A stretch of DNA of 64,000 nucleotides from Nakataea oryzae (GCA_003049435.1 PYSQ01000060.1:24007-88006), one strand, 5' to 3'. Numbered from the stretch's first letter, positions 22,846 to 36,870 are shown. The notes: generated by a model not told the origin, from the letters alone. Translations and numbers: made by a program.

Positions 22846-25827
22846 GCTTATATAAAAACCAAGTCTTACCCGCGTATACCCAACGTAGGTAATAAACAGT
22901 ATTTAAACGGGAAACCGAGGAAAATAGCGGTAAAAGGGCAGCGATTATACGGGGATTAATTATGATAATTCGGTAAAATATAAAGCGGTTTAGCAAACGA
23001 AAGGAAAAAAAATAGAATTAGCGAAAAATAAATGAAAGAGCGGTAAAAGCCTTTATAAAATATAAAATTAAATTAGCGCAAACCTCTTTTTATAGCCCCG
23101 AAACAATTAACCGTAAAATGTACGAACTATTATAAATAATCTTTAAAATAAAAAAACATAATAATGCTAAAAATAAAAAGAAAACCTGAAAAATATAGCT
23201 AATAAAACGAAAAAGTCTCGCAATTATTCCATAAAAAGCATAAAATGAAAATGATATAAAAACGCCTTTATATAAAGGAAATCAAAACGGAAACACGTTA
23301 AATAATAAAAGCGAAAAAAGGCTATTAAAATAATAGCGAAATATAAACAGCATGTAGCTATGTATAAGGCGATTCAAGAAAAAAAGGCAAAAAGCATAAA
23401 ATTAATAGGGAATTAGGCGAAAAACCAAGGTTATTTACCTTTATTACCTTTTTTTATTAACGTTAAAACTACATAGGGGCGGGGTTATCGTAACCTAGAA
23501 AGTAAAAGAAGGGCTTTAAAAGCCAAAAGTCTTCCTGGAATTAACCGTTAAAACGTTAAATATACGAAACTTAATCGTGGGGACTACATAGGGATAATAC
23601 CAAGACCCGACAACTACCCGCCGAAACCACGCCGCGACCCAACAATACCAACTTTCTCTCTTATATACTAGCTACAGAAAAACGGAAAGAAAACTCTCAC
23701 CTACCTGTATAATACGCAGCGGACATATGGAAAGGTCGAAGCGACCCGAATTTTTCCCGATTAAAAGGGTTTTATAGGGTTACATAGAAGATTAAATTAG
23801 GAGAGATTCCCTATGGCTTATATAAGCCGAACAGGGTAGATAAATTTATATATATTATATATATACGAGACTTAATAAAGGGGAAAAACGAAAGGAAATT
23901 TAAAATTAGCCGCGAAATAATAAGCGGGGATATAAAAAAGATATTAAGGAAAATAAGCCCGTAAAAAGCTTTAAAGATAACCGGAATCTTTACCAGCGGC
24001 TTTTTAATTATAAGCCCCTTTTTATTCGGGGCATTTGCGGAATTATTTATAGTATATATAAGTTTCGGCTATTATTTAGCGAAATTCCGGAAATTACAGA
24101 TGATAATACTGCAAAAGTCTGGGAAAAACCCGCGTATAATCGGGGCGTAACGACCGATAGCATTATTAAAAATAATAAAAAAAACGCTAGAAAAAATATT
24201 AGAGGAAAAAATCCATAACGCTATAAAAACCTATTTGCTATTACCCGACGAATAAATAGGCAATTAATAATATAAATTTACTGAAATAGCGATAAAATTA
24301 CTTAGGGAAATAATCGCAATAGCGTAAAATTATATTAAAAGCTAAAAAAGCTAAAAAGGATATTTACGATTAGGTTTATAAACAATATTGATATTTTTAG
24401 CTTTAACGTTAATGCGATTAAAGCGGTAAAAATGCTGGAAACGGCCTACCGAAATTGTTTATTATAAATAAAAAAGTTCGGGGCACGGTTCGACCCGGGT
24501 AAATATTAACTATTATAAATAACTGGGAAAAAAAGCTCCTTTTACCTTTCTATTAAATTTCGGAAAAATTACGGAAAAACCTTTAGGAATACGAAAAAAC
24601 GTATGGATATTAAAATTATAGGTAAATTCGAAAATAGTTTAAATATATTATATAACGAAAATTTAAAAGAAAATAGTATATTGATAGCTATTTTTTATAT
24701 GTTTAGTTGCGATTACCTAAAAATTAACGTTTATTAAAATAAGGCATTTTTATTTAGCGGTAGTTAAGGTAATAATAGGATTTACCGCTTTAATTTATTA
24801 CGAATTTAACGCGATTTCGAAAAAACCTAAAGGAACGGTAAAAACCTTTACGAAAATTTAAAACGGATATTTAAAAAGGGTTATAAAGGTTTATAAAAGT
24901 ACCCTTTATAAGCTATTTAAAACGGAAATATTCGTTTTCCTATTCGAAATTTAGCTGAACGGTCGGGTAGCTAACTTTAAAAGGCCGCTATAAAGGAATA
25001 GGATATAAAATAAAATAAAATCTATATATTAAACGGTAAAAGTAAGGTTATGGTAAAAAGGGATGGGAGCGATTTTAAAAAGGGAAAAATAAAAAAGCAA
25101 TAAATTAGATTAGCGAAAAGCTAATCGATGCGGTAATTTTGGAATGTTAATATAGCTAATAGCGAATTTAAATACCGAAAATTAAACAATAAACGGAAAT
25201 TACCTAAAACGAACCAGGCGAAAAAAAGCTGCTATTTTACCGTAATTTTTAAAAAGCTGAAAGTTTTTTCCTAATTTAGTTAAAAACGGAAAAGGAAAAT
25301 TAAAGGTTTATTTAGCGTTATGGAAGGTTTTTAGCGTAAATAAAACGTATACCTATAGCTAAACCCTGGAAATTATAGTTTACGCATTAGGAAATTACCT
25401 AAATTTAGCCGAAAAACAGAAAGGTTTTTTTTAGCAGATTTTAAATACGTTAATACCGGTATTAAATTGCTAAAAGGATATAACGACCGTTACGCGCTAA
25501 TTTATAAGGACGGGGAAAATTCTTAATTACGCCTTCATTGCAAATATTATAAATAAATGGGAAATAGAAGCATAAAAAAAGGAAAAAAAGGTCGTCGTAA
25601 TAAAGCGGCGAACTTGGAAGGGGGATAAAAGGCTTTTTACTTTAACTTCGAAAGCCGGAACTTATAGAACCCCGTAAAAAAGCCTAAAAGGCCGACCTAA
25701 CCTAAATATAACTAACAGTTACCCTTTAGCGAAAGGTATTATTTATTATTACTAATATAGCAATAATAAAAAGGACGGGAAATAAATAAAATCTATTAGG
25801 TATTAAAAAAACCTAAATCATTTTTAC
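22846..25827 (+). mobile_element. LINE1 copy B (plus), truncated at both ends
   Basis: It begins within the endonuclease region (22846 corresponds to about 32390 in copy A) and runs through reverse transcriptase (about 23990-24830) and the ORF2 C-terminus to 25827, where similarity to LINE1 stops. Near 25305 it has TTTATTTAGCG, the unoccupied version of the alpha LTR insertion site in copy A. It joins copy D head to head at about 22845. A truncated LINE1 tail is inserted at 23576-23860. RIP-broken throughout. Confidence 0.75.
23576..23860 (+). mobile_element. 5'-truncated LINE1 3' tail with 16-bp target duplication
   Basis: The last 285 bp of LINE1, including CCGACAACTACCCGCCG and the CCTATGGCTTATATAAG block. 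It is flanked by ATATACGAAACTTAAT (23560-23575) and ATATACGAGACTTAAT (23861-23876), differing by one RIP-type G/A change. LINE1 copy A has the uninterrupted target at about 33085-33110. Confidence 0.9.
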
Positions 25828-26653
25828 TCGTATAACGTCGTACGTATAATAACGTAAATAACGCATAACGCATAATAATACTAACACCGAATAATGGTAT
25901 AAAACGTGCCGTACCGGCTTTAGCGGTTTTACCGCTTAAAGGGTTTACTTTTACTAACGAAACGGAAACGGCCTTTAAATATTCAGCTTATACCTATAAA
26001 TTTAATTTAGCGATTTATAAACAATATCCGCAATTAAACGAAATGCACCATATTACTTTCCGTTACGCTAAAAGTTAAAATTTAATTCCTAAAACGATAG
26101 CGCCCTTACGATTTTAAGCGGTGGAAAACAGCCTTATAAATAATTTCCTATTTTTATAGGGTTAATATTAAATTCATCGTTAGTATTTAAAAAATAAAAA
26201 AGGTTTTAGCCCACTGTAAAGGCGGTAATTCCAATTATAATTACTAGTTTTTCCTTAGTATTACTTTTTTTATATCGCTAATAAAATTTCCATTAAAACA
26301 AAAAAAACTACTAATATATAGAAATTAAGCATTAAATTTTGTTGAATTATTATAATTCTGAAGGATAAAGGTATAAAGGTTACCTTTATTTATTAAAATT
26401 TGCAAAGTTTACTATATATAATATATAAATAAAAGTTCATTAGCCGTATTCTAATTTAATAGCTATATAGCGTAAATTTTAACCTATTTATTATTTCAGC
26501 TACTTTTCCTAATAAATCTGCTTATTTTCTAACAATGTAATAACCCGGCTGAATATTTTTCTAAAATAAAAAGAGTAAACATAACAAAATCGAATGGCTT
26601 TTTGTTACGTTTAAAAATACGTTTCCGCTTTTGAAAACGGCCTTTAACGTTAT
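25828..26653. other. Unassigned AT-rich stretch before the copia element
   Basis: Similarity to LINE1 ends at its left edge and the copia 5' LTR starts at its right edge. One frame on the plus strand near 25870-26080 is open for about 65 codons but matches nothing I recognise. It is probably older repeat or decayed host sequence. Confidence 0.4.
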
Positions 26654-27067
26654 TGTTAGAATAATGGATGTTAATCGCACATAGCTATGGAGGATGCGGG
26701 GCCCTATAACGGTCCCTACGCTGCAAAGCCTTAATTACCAGCGGTACCGTTTTTAAAAAACGGAAATCCCCGGTATTTCGAATACGTCCGAAACATATAC
26801 GCGTCCGAATATGGAAATCATACATTTTAATATCGTACGATTTCCGGATATACTAATAATGTAAAAACTAGGACTATTTTCATACGAAGGTAATCCGGAA
26901 CCACTAATACATATATAGTCTGCAATCCGTCGTACGAAAGTAATAGCAGAAAAAAATTAAAAAGTAATACAAATACTGCAATAATATATATTAATACTGC
27001 TATACGTTCTTTTGAAGTATATATTAAATATTTATTAATAGACCATGTATATTTCAATCGATGAACA
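26654..27067 (+). repeat. Copia 5' LTR (about 414 bp)
   Basis: It aligns with 48905-48979 plus 50613-50960 across shared blocks such as ATGCGGGGCC, CGGTAC(C/T)GTTT, and TTAAATATTT followed by (A/G)TTAATA. The 3' boundary is the less certain one, because the last bases of the two LTRs differ by changes not explained by RIP. Confidence 0.65.
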
Positions 27068-29879
27068 CTATTTAGTAAATGAATTACTAACGTATAATCA
27101 TACATTTACAAACTAGTAACGTTTGTAATAAGCGGTATACCTTCCGACGAAAACTAAATAGGGATGTGTATAAAGGGTACCATATTATATCCTAGGTTGC
27201 GAATTCCTAAAAAATACGAAAAGGATTAAAAGCAAATATCCAAACAAAACTTTTAAAGCTTTATATATAGCAGATTTAATTAAATAAAGCTGATTTGCTA
27301 CGTATAAAAAAGGATAAAAATTGCACGCTATTATGCATTCTTTTCTTTTTTTATCTTTTTTTGCCATTTATTCCTTTAATAATATTAGCGCATACGCATT
27401 ATAGCAATATTAAAAAAACAGCCATTTCCGGAAATGCTAACCTTTAAATTACCGATTTTAAAATTACTGGACTTTAAACCTTTGCTTATTAACATCCAGG
27501 AATATATCGTATAAAGTAACCTTCCAGCTTTAATATAAAAGGAAACCTACTTAGAACTTTAAAAAAACAATTTCAAACCTTATATAACCTAACCGGAAAT
27601 ACTTTAATACCTGTTTCGTATAAAAAATTATAAAAGCCATTTAACTAAAAATTGGAAATAAATAACTGCAAAATATATTCCGGGAAAAAATCGATAAATA
27701 GGAACTTTAATATTACGATTTTATTAACCATACATTTTGGAAAACAATAGTTATATTATTAAAAAAAAGTAGTATTAAAACCGATTTCTAAAAAAACGAT
27801 TGACGATAAATATTTTCGAATTTTAAATTGTACGCTTGTAAAATTACCTCCCCGGATAGCATTATCCAAATAACATACCATTAATTACGGCCTTAATATC
27901 CTTCCGTTTATCGAACGGGACTAAATTTAAGGAAAATAACGTATAATTTTCCCTTATAACGCGTAAAATATTAGAAATACCCCCTTTCCGACTTGTACGA
28001 ACCAATTAAAAGCCGAAATTACCCTTTTAAAATAACAAACAACCGAAACAATCCGGATATTCCTACGAAGGTAAATAAAGTAGCCGAATTATACAATCGA
28101 ACCGCTCGAAAACTATAACCTCTCACTACCGTATAAGGTTATTTTAAAACTTTTAGAAATAGCCAAAATATCGGCATTTTAAAAAGGATAAAAATCTATA
28201 CGAAGCTATATAAAAAAAACCATACGATATTTTATCGGATATGGTATATATTTTTACCGGAATATACTAATGCTTTAGGATTTAAAAATACAATATTACG
28301 GGGTATTTCCGGATATCCTAACTAATTATACGGAAACCTTTTTTATAGACCATATTAGCCTAAATAAACCTTAGAATAAAATATATAACCTTTTAAACGT
28401 ATATTTCAATTTAAAGCTAAATTAAAACCTATATAACCGATTATATCAATATTACTTTCATGCGATAAAAAAATAAACATCCAAATAAAACCTTCGCTAA
28501 ATAATGGGAATTAATATTCGATAAACTGCAGTTCGTATAAAAAGCTTTCGGAAAGGGATATTAAAAAAACAACTTTATATATAACAGTCGTACAAATTTA
28601 TAAAGGAATACCCAAATTTAAATACGCGTTATTTATAGAGAAACCTATATGCGAAATATTGTTCGCCGATTTACGTATATCCTTTTAAATAATAATAGTG
28701 AAACATTTACAATAATAATAACTATTCGATAACAAGCTATATGATGCCGATTATACTAATAGGAAATACTTCAATAATAACCTTCGGTATAAGCTATAAA
28801 AAGGAAAACCACCCTATATAAATGAATTTAATAACCCTGGTATATAACAAACCCCTTTCCGTATAAAGCCTAATACCTTTTAGATAATGAAAATGCAGCA
28901 TTTGCAAAAGGAAAAGGTATTAGCTAACTAAATATAGCTAAACCGAGCGAAATAACGTACAACAAAGATACCTACAGTTATACGAAAATATTAAACTAAA
29001 AGGGAAAAGCTTTTTAAATTTCCTTTAGCAGTACGAAAACATCCAAAATTTGCACAAAAATATATTAAAAAACGAACCGTACAATAAAAAGTAAAAACTG
29101 GAAGCCATGTAATTTTTTTAAACCTAAGCAAATATATATCGCATAACTGTCGAAAATAATACAAAAAAACCCGTATAAATCCAACCGACTAATTCCTCTT
29201 TTAAAATTAGTATAGTATAATATACTAAAAAGAACTTTTCAATATAAGTGTAGCAGAAAAATCGATAGTAGGGAAGGCCTAAATTTTAGTTTACCTTAAA
29301 AAAACCCTCGTACGCAAATCGATTAGACGTTAAATTTAATAGAAATACGCTTTAATACAGAAATAAAAGTTCTTACGATGGATATAATAATAATAGAAAA
29401 CCAATTAGGCAAAGTAATATACTAGCTATATTCTGGATTTACAAACGCCGTTCTTATTTAGTTTATATAACGCAAATAAATGAAAATGCCTTCTAAATAA
29501 TATTACAAATAGCATTATACATAGCAATGATATAAATAGCTTAATTATTAGGAAATAGGGATACCTATTTTTTAATACCGGTTATATGGAAATTGCAACC
29601 TTTTTTACAAAAAAACAACTGAAATACCTTAATTAGAAATTCGGATATTTGCGTATAAAACGCCTCGTACGATTTTTGAAAAAAGGCAGGATATATCAAT
29701 ATTTAAAAGGAAATCCTAAACCAAATTACTAAATTTTATGATTACTATTAAGTGTATAACGCGGCCCTTTAAAAATTTAAGTTCAGTATTAAAAATAATT
29801 GCAAGTTTAACTACGAAATATTAATTAATATAGTATACTTAAAAAAAACGAACGTATTTATATAAAATTTCATATAAAT
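26654..29879 (+). mobile_element. Ty1/copia retrotransposon, 5' piece (5' LTR, gag, integrase start)
   Basis: The 5' LTR is about 26654-27067 (TGTTAGAATAATGG...GAACA) and pairs with the interrupted LTR at 48905-50960. The interior, read through RIP stops, ends with the pre-integrase zinc-binding region of fungal copia polyproteins near 29600-29830 (FGYLRIKRLVRFLKKAGY), in a block that keeps the spacing of the family but has lost most His/Cys. It stops where LINE1 copy A begins; the integrase continues at 37761. A possible 5-bp target duplication is GTTAT at 26649-26653 and 50961-50965. Confidence 0.75.
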
Positions 29880-32800
29880 TATATTAAAAAGTTACGCTAA
29901 AAACCGCTGCATTACAAATCCGAAGCTTCCGTTTAATAGAGCGCATTAATTACCTTTAAGGGCGCAATACGCTTAATAGCAAATCCCGGCGATATTACGG
30001 CGCTAATTGAAAAAAGGGCTACGGTTTTCCTTATTACAACCGAAATAACGGGTTAAATAGGACGAATTACTAAATAAAAACGCGCATAGCCCCGAATAAA
30101 TATCGCAATAAGGAATAAATTACCCGGATTTATCGCGGAATTCGTTAAAAACGCGAAAAAATACCTTTTGGAAGTTAATAATTGTAAAAAGGAAAGTGTA
30201 ACGGGCCGCCTATTTACGGGTTTCGTTTACCGTTTAAACGTATAAGCCATTACGACCGAACTAATCGAAACGACCGAATAACCTGGTACTGATAACCTTA
30301 CCGCGACCAGTATAATTATTACGGCTTTCAAACGGATTAAAAGGAAAATAAATTCGAAAAAAATAATAAAAGAAAAAATGCGGATTTGGGTATAAATTAC
30401 GGCGATTTCCTAAAATATTAAATGCGATTCGTATATAACGAAACCTTTATTCCTGCTTTCGATTATTAACGATAAGGTCCTTATAATTGGAAAAGGGGAA
30501 AATATCCAAAAGTGAACCTTAAGGCAAATAATTGAAATATATAACCGAATAATAGGTTCCGGTTATATAATAGCGACCTATTAATATTTATTAAAAAATA
30601 TTAGGTTTTATTTTAAAAATGTAAATTTCGGATTAAAAATAGAAAAATAAAACAAAAACACTTTAAACCCGAATAGCAGAAAGGTTAAACCGACCTTATA
30701 ATATAAAGTGTTCGCTAAAGATTAGCGAAAATAAACAGTTTATATTAAAAAAACCGATAATTATAGTAATAGCGACCGGGTTTTTATCGGATTCCTTTTA
30801 ATCCTTTTTCGATAAAGGAAATTATATAAAATTCGGGTTTAATTTAATTAAATAATTAAATACCGAAAACGGTATAAAAGGGATTATTAGGTTAGCGGTA
30901 ACGGTATAAAAGCGGTAAAGCGATAAGCCGGCTATAGCTGCGTTTATTTAGGTTATAAATTTCGAAAAAGTAATTTAATTATAAAAAATTACCTGAAATA
31001 TAATAACGGGATATATTAATGCTTTTTTTTATAGCCCCGAATTAGCAGTATATTGATATTATTAATATTAATAATCAAGGTATAAAAGTTATTAATATAA
31101 ATCGGAAGCGAAATGCGCGTAATATAGAAAAAAAGAGTATAGCGATGTAAATATAAAAAAAAGGGAAATACCGAAAGGAAATTTCCGTGAAATATAAATA
31201 ACGCCTTTTATGTACCTTATAATCGGTTAGGTTATTTATTATACTATTAAAAGTATTTAATAAAAAGGGATATATAGCAGAAAAATAGGGAAATTTAATA
31301 TTCGAAATTTAAAATATTTGTAAAATATAGCGGATAGGTTATAATTACCTTACGGAAACCCCCCTAATTTATACCGATATTAATATTACCGGTAATAACG
31401 TTATTGCCTTTTCCTTTTAAAAGGGAAAAATAATAACGCTAACGGTATCGTAAAAGCTTATTTAACCTTTAACGGAAACGGGTATTTAAAAGGTTACGGA
31501 AATAACGGAAGGTAACCCGCTATCAGGAAGCTAAAAAGCGAAAAATAAAGGCAAAAATAAAGGCTTAACGAAGGCAGCTAATAATCGAATAGCCGAAAAC
31601 CGATTAAAGCGGCTGCTTTAATAGCGGACGCCGATAATAATACGTTAAAGGCTTTTTTAGGCAGCTAATTACCGCCGTTATATCGTAACGGCCGTTAAAC
31701 GAATATTACCAGAAAAAGTATCCTTTTTGGATTATAAAACAATATACCGTAATTAACCTTAACCCCCCCCCCGACTCTATATATTAAAAATCTTATAATG
31801 GAATATAAAGAAAAAATCAGGGCTTTTGGACGCGCTATAAGCGAAAAATAATAATTTTAATATATTAGCGATTTAAAAGCCTCCTAAAATAAAAACAGGA
31901 CCGAAAATGCCCGGAATAAACCGGGAAAAGGATTATCTAATATATATACGAAAAAGGGAAGCGTAAACCTTATAATAAATAAGACAAAACCGAAAATAGC
32001 AAAAATAATTAGCCGGAAAGCCCGATAATATAGTTATTTATATAAAATTAACGTTATATATCGTTAATTATAAGGTAATACCAAATTAGTACCGTATAAT
32101 AATTAAAGCCGAAAATTATAATATAATAATTTGGTTAGTATATTTACTGACGTTTAAAAGTATAACGATAACCGATTAGGAAATCCTTTCTAATATTTTT
32201 ACCGATATTACCCCTAAAAGCTATAGAGTAATAATCGGGGATTTTAACCTATATTATAACCGATAGATAATTAAACAGAAAGGAAATTTTCCGATATATA
32301 CCAGAACAGCTAAATTAATAAAATTAATAGATACCTGGAAAATATAACTATTTATTTACCGTAATACCTTTATGAAATTAATAACGGGTTATAGGAATAT
32401 AACGATAAATTTAACATAAACGATTAGCAATATTTAAGCGGTAAAATTAAAAAAATAGCAGTAAGGTAATAGCAATTATACGGAAATAGTAATAACGGTT
32501 CGGGGGGATATAAAAAAGCTAAATAAAAAAAAGGAAAAAAAATAAAATTAGCGGAAAATAAATAAAAGGGCCGTAAAAGCTTTCGTTAAATAAAGGATAA
32601 AATTAATGCGGACCCCTTTTTATAACCCCGAAACGATTAACCGTAAAATAGATAAACTATGATAAATAATTTTCCATATATAAAACCTAACGGTTTTAAA
32701 GGTAAAAAGGAAACCGGGAAAATGCAGTTAGTAAAACGAAAAATTTCGCAGCTATTCCGCAAAAAGCATAAAACGGAAAGGAAATAAAAACGTTTACGTA

Positions 32801-33249
32801 TAAAAAAAGCGAAAATAATAATGCTTTAAACGATAAAAACGAAAAAAGGGCTATTAAGAAAAACAGCGAAATATACGTAACATATAGCTATATACGAAGC
32901 AAATAAAAAGAAAAACGCGAAAAGTATATAATTAAGAGGGAAATAAGCGATAAACTGGAATTATTTACCTTTATTACCTTTTTCTTTATTAACGTTAAAG
33001 TTATTTAAAAGCGGAATCGTTATAATCCGGGAAATAAAAAAAGCGGCATTTAAAGTTTAATTTTTCCCGGAATTAACCGTTAAAATATCGGATATATATA
33101 ACCCGATAAAGGGGAAAAACGAAAGGAAATTCGAAATTCGCTGTAAAATAATAAACGGGGATATAAAAAAGACCTTAAAAAGGATAGGCCCGTAAAAAAC
33201 CCTAAAGTTAACCGGAATCTTTATTAATAACCTTTTAGCTATAGGCTTT

Positions 33250-34300
33250 TTTTATTCGGGGTATTTACGGAACTATTTATAACGTGCATACATTTCAGCT
33301 ATTATTTAGTAACGTTTTGGAAATTACGGATTATAATGCTATAAAAGCCTGGGAAAAACCCGTATATAATCGGAACGTAATAATCGATAGCCTTATTAAA
33401 AATAATAAAAGAAACGCTAAAAAAATATTAGCGGAAAAAATCCGTAATATTATAAAAACCTATTCGCTATTACCTAACAAGCAAATAGGTAACCAATAAT
33501 ATAAATTTACCGAAAAAGCGATAAAATTACTTACGGAAATAATCGCAACGGTATAAAATTCGAAAATAATAATCGGCCTATTTTCGCTTAATATTAGTAA
33601 AGCTTTTAATACGGTATTATATATACGTTTTTTTAATAAATTTAAAAAATTCGGATATTTGGAATAAGTTATAAAACTGTTATAAAGTTTTTTTAGCGAT
33701 AGGATAATAGTTTTCCATTTTAACGATAAAAATTTAAAAGCATTGTAAATACCTAATAGGGTACCGTAAAATTCCCTTATTTCCTTTATATTATTTATCT
33801 TAAATACCGTAGGATTATATAAAAAGCTAAAGAAAATAAAAAAGATAATTACGATCGGGTTTATAAACGATATTAATATTTTTAGGTTTAACGTTAATGC
33901 GATTAAAGCAGTAATAACGCTAAAAACGGTTTACCGAAACTGTTTACTGTAAATAAAAAGGTTCGGGGCGTAATTTAACCCGGGTAAATATTAGCTATTA
34001 TGGATAATTAGGAAAAAAGGCCCTTTTTACGTTTTTATTCCATTTCGGAAAAATTACGGTAAAATTCATAAAAATATAAAAAAGCGTATGGATATTAGGA
34101 TTATAGGTAAATTCGAATATGGTTTAAATATATTATATAACGAAAGTTTAAAAGAAAATAGTATATTAGCAGCTATTTTTATACGGTTAACTACGATTAT
34201 TTAAAAACTAACGTTTATTAAAATAAGTTATTTTTATTTAATAATAATTAAGTTAATAGTAGGATTTACCGCTTTAGTTTATTATAAATTTAATATAATT
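33250..34300 (+). pseudogene. LINE1 reverse transcriptase (RIP-broken)
   Basis: Motifs of non-LTR reverse transcriptases occur in order: LNISKAFNTVLY (palm Asp block; family usually LDVSxAFD), NRVPQNSLISF (family GxPQGSPLSPxL), GFINDINIF (catalytic box; family GFxDDxNI), and VWILGL near 34085. The first catalytic Asp of each block reads Asn, as expected from RIP G-to-A changes, and there are many in-frame TAA/TAG codons. Tad-like clade is inferred from domain order and fungal context. Confidence 0.8.
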
Positions 34301-34801
34301 TCGAAAGGATTTAAGGGAATAATAAAAACTTTTATGAAAATTTAAAACGAATATTTAAAAAAGGTTATAAGGGTTTATAAAAATACCCTTTATAGGTAAT
34401 TCGAAACGGAAACGTTCGTCCCCCCGGTCGAAATTTAGCTAAACGGTTAAATAACTAACTTTAAAAGGTTATTATAAAAAAATAGGATATAAAATAAAAT
34501 AAATTCTATATACTGAACGGTAAAAGCGAAATTATAGCGTAAAAGGATTATAACGACCCCGATAAGGGAAAAATAAAAGGAAAAAGCAATAAATTAAGTC
34601 GGTAAAAAATTAACCGATACGGTAATTTTGGAAAACTAATATAGCCGATAGCGAATTTAAATACCGAAAATTAAATAATAAGCGGAAGTTACCCGGGATA
34701 AATTAAGTAAAAGGAAGCTGCTATTTTACCGCAATCTTTATAAAGTTGAAAGTTCCTTTTTAATTTGATTAAAAACGGAAAAGGTAAAGCTAAAGGCTTA
34801 T

Positions 34802-35430
34802 TGTTGAAAGGTATTTTGGAGTGCAGGGTAACTTGGGCCCCAAAGCCACTGTAATTACAGTGCTTTAGGGCCTATATTGTATACTGTCGCTTTTCGATTT
34901 ATAGTGATCCTAGTAAGGGTGCATTGCCTTCCCTCATATACCCTCCGACATGCATCCCGTACATATCCCGCCTAAAGGGCTTCCGGTGCCGCAAGTAACT
35001 TTCCGAAAAATTATTTTATATGGGGATTTTTAAAAATCGACTCACGGCCACCAAAGCCATTTCCGCGTTAGGCCTCCAAATCTAACTTGGGCATAGCACC
35101 CACTTAGGTTGCAGGGTAGGTGTATGGCGGCCCTATAAAGGTATAAGGTAGCCTTTGGTGCGTGCATTTTATGAATTTTCAATGCATTGCACCTATCTGC
35201 AATACCACGTATATAAGGTAGGTTTAACAATGCAAATAGCATTTAGGCTAATATGCACCCTAAGGTAATACAACTAGCTATAGGGTAGGTAGTATGGTAT
35301 TATTGTTATAAAGAGATTCCTTTCTAACAGCTAATATAAATATCAGCCTAGGGTAATCTTATAACCTAAGTATTATTACAGGGTAGGTACCCTAGGTAAT
35401 AATCCCTGTATGCCGGAGCTTATTTTAACA
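34802..35430 (+). mobile_element. Alpha solo LTR (629 bp, complete), TSD CTTAT
   Basis: It runs from TGTTGAAAGG to TTTTAACA, flanked by CTTAT at 34797-34801 and 35431-35435. LINE1 copy B has the single uninterrupted site at about 25306. It contains the TAATTACAGTG palindrome region near 34847-34863. No alpha internal region is found anywhere in the window, so all copies are solo LTRs left by recombination. Confidence 0.95.
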
Positions 35431-36042
35431 CTTATTTAACGTTACGGAAGGTCCTTAGCATAAACGAAACGTATATTTAAAGCTTAACCCCGGAAATTGT
35501 AATATATATGCTAGGAAATTGCCTAAATTTAGCCGAAAAACGGAAAAGCCTTTTTTAATAAATACCTAATACGTTAATAACGGTGCTAAATTGCTAAAAG
35601 GATATAGCGACCATTATACGCTAATTTATAAAAATAGGAAAAACTTTTAATTAAGCTTTGTTAACTAAGATTATAAATAAATGAAGAATAAAAATATGAA
35701 AAAAAGGAAAAAAAAGGTCGTTATGATAGGGCGGCGTATTTAGAAAAGGGATTAGGGGTTTCCGGTTTTAGCTTCGAAAAGCGGAACCTATAAAACCCCG
35801 TAAAAAAAAGGCTTAAAGGGCCGACCTAACCCAAATATAACTTATAGCGACCTTTTAGCGAAAGGCAATCCTTATAATTACCAATATAACAGTAATAAAA
35901 AAAATAAGTAAAATTTATTGGGTATTAAAAAGCCTAAATAAAAAAGCTAACCTTAAAACGTTAAGCTAACCTAATATTAGAAATATTAAAAGGCATTTAT
36001 AAAATAACGCTAATTTTATAATATCCGGAAAATTATAACAAA

Positions 36043-36870
36043 TTATTTTTTACCGTTATTTTTTACGATTTTAACGTTTTTACTATTACCCTTTTCCTTT
36101 TTTTTCCCGCTTTATTATTAGCGATTACGATATCCGAATTAAAATCATAAATAGGCCCTTTTATAAGCCTTTTGTTAGCCGGACACTTACCGGCGGAAAA
36201 AGCGGCCGTAAAAACGGAAAAAACGCCGTAATTATACAGGTAAACTTTAATAGCAAGCCGCTATAATGCGACTAACTTTTCGCGTTTTACGGAAAGGGAA
36301 ATAATAGCGGGGTTAATTATTAATATATTAATTTCGTTATTTTTCCCGGTAATACGTAAATATTCTGTTCGGAAACCTTTATTTTCCATATCGCTAAATA
36401 TTATTATATAAAGGTTATAGCGAATAGCTATCGTATTTGTATCGTTTTCAGGGTAAAAGAAAACCGCGGCCGAATTATTAGGCGAATATGCTTTATAAAT
36501 AGCATAAAACTTTTTGAATAATTTATCTTTTCGGGTTTTAAAATACCCGGGCTACTAGTAAAGTATAAATAACCGAACGGTAACTATAATACAAAATAAA
36601 AGGGAAAAAAAGATTTATAGTTTGGGAATTACCTTTAAAATTGTTAGTTTATTTACGATACTAATAAATAACGTAAAAGGTATTATAATCCGTTTTGTTA
36701 AACTAGATTTCGAAAACCCTTTTAGCGGTTTCCTTAAAAGCTATACCTAATTCTGATATAATTTCGCTATTAGTATAATTATAAAAGCCGTTTTTATTAG
36801 CATTTTTAATATTCTAATAATAAGCGTATTTTTTAAACTGGGAATTTAAAGGAAAAATTAGGGAGGTTAT
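36043..36870 (-). pseudogene. Antisense frame of LINE1 copy A (276 codons, RIP-broken)
   Basis: The same antisense protein as at 1020-1955. The ATG has become ATA at 36870; the frame runs 828 nt to a TAA at 36045-36043 at the same position after GKK as the TGA of the other copies. Recognisable pieces are KNGFYNYTNSE, NNSAAVFFYPEND and FSDMENKGFRTEYLRI. The Lys/Glu repeat tail is shorter than in the copy at 1020-1955, which accounts for the 36-codon difference. Confidence 0.6.

Noticed and set aside
22790..27367. Several 60-90 codon frames in the AT-rich half
   Set aside because: They are chance stop-free stretches inside RIP-mutated LINE1 and copia, out of frame with the recognisable domains.
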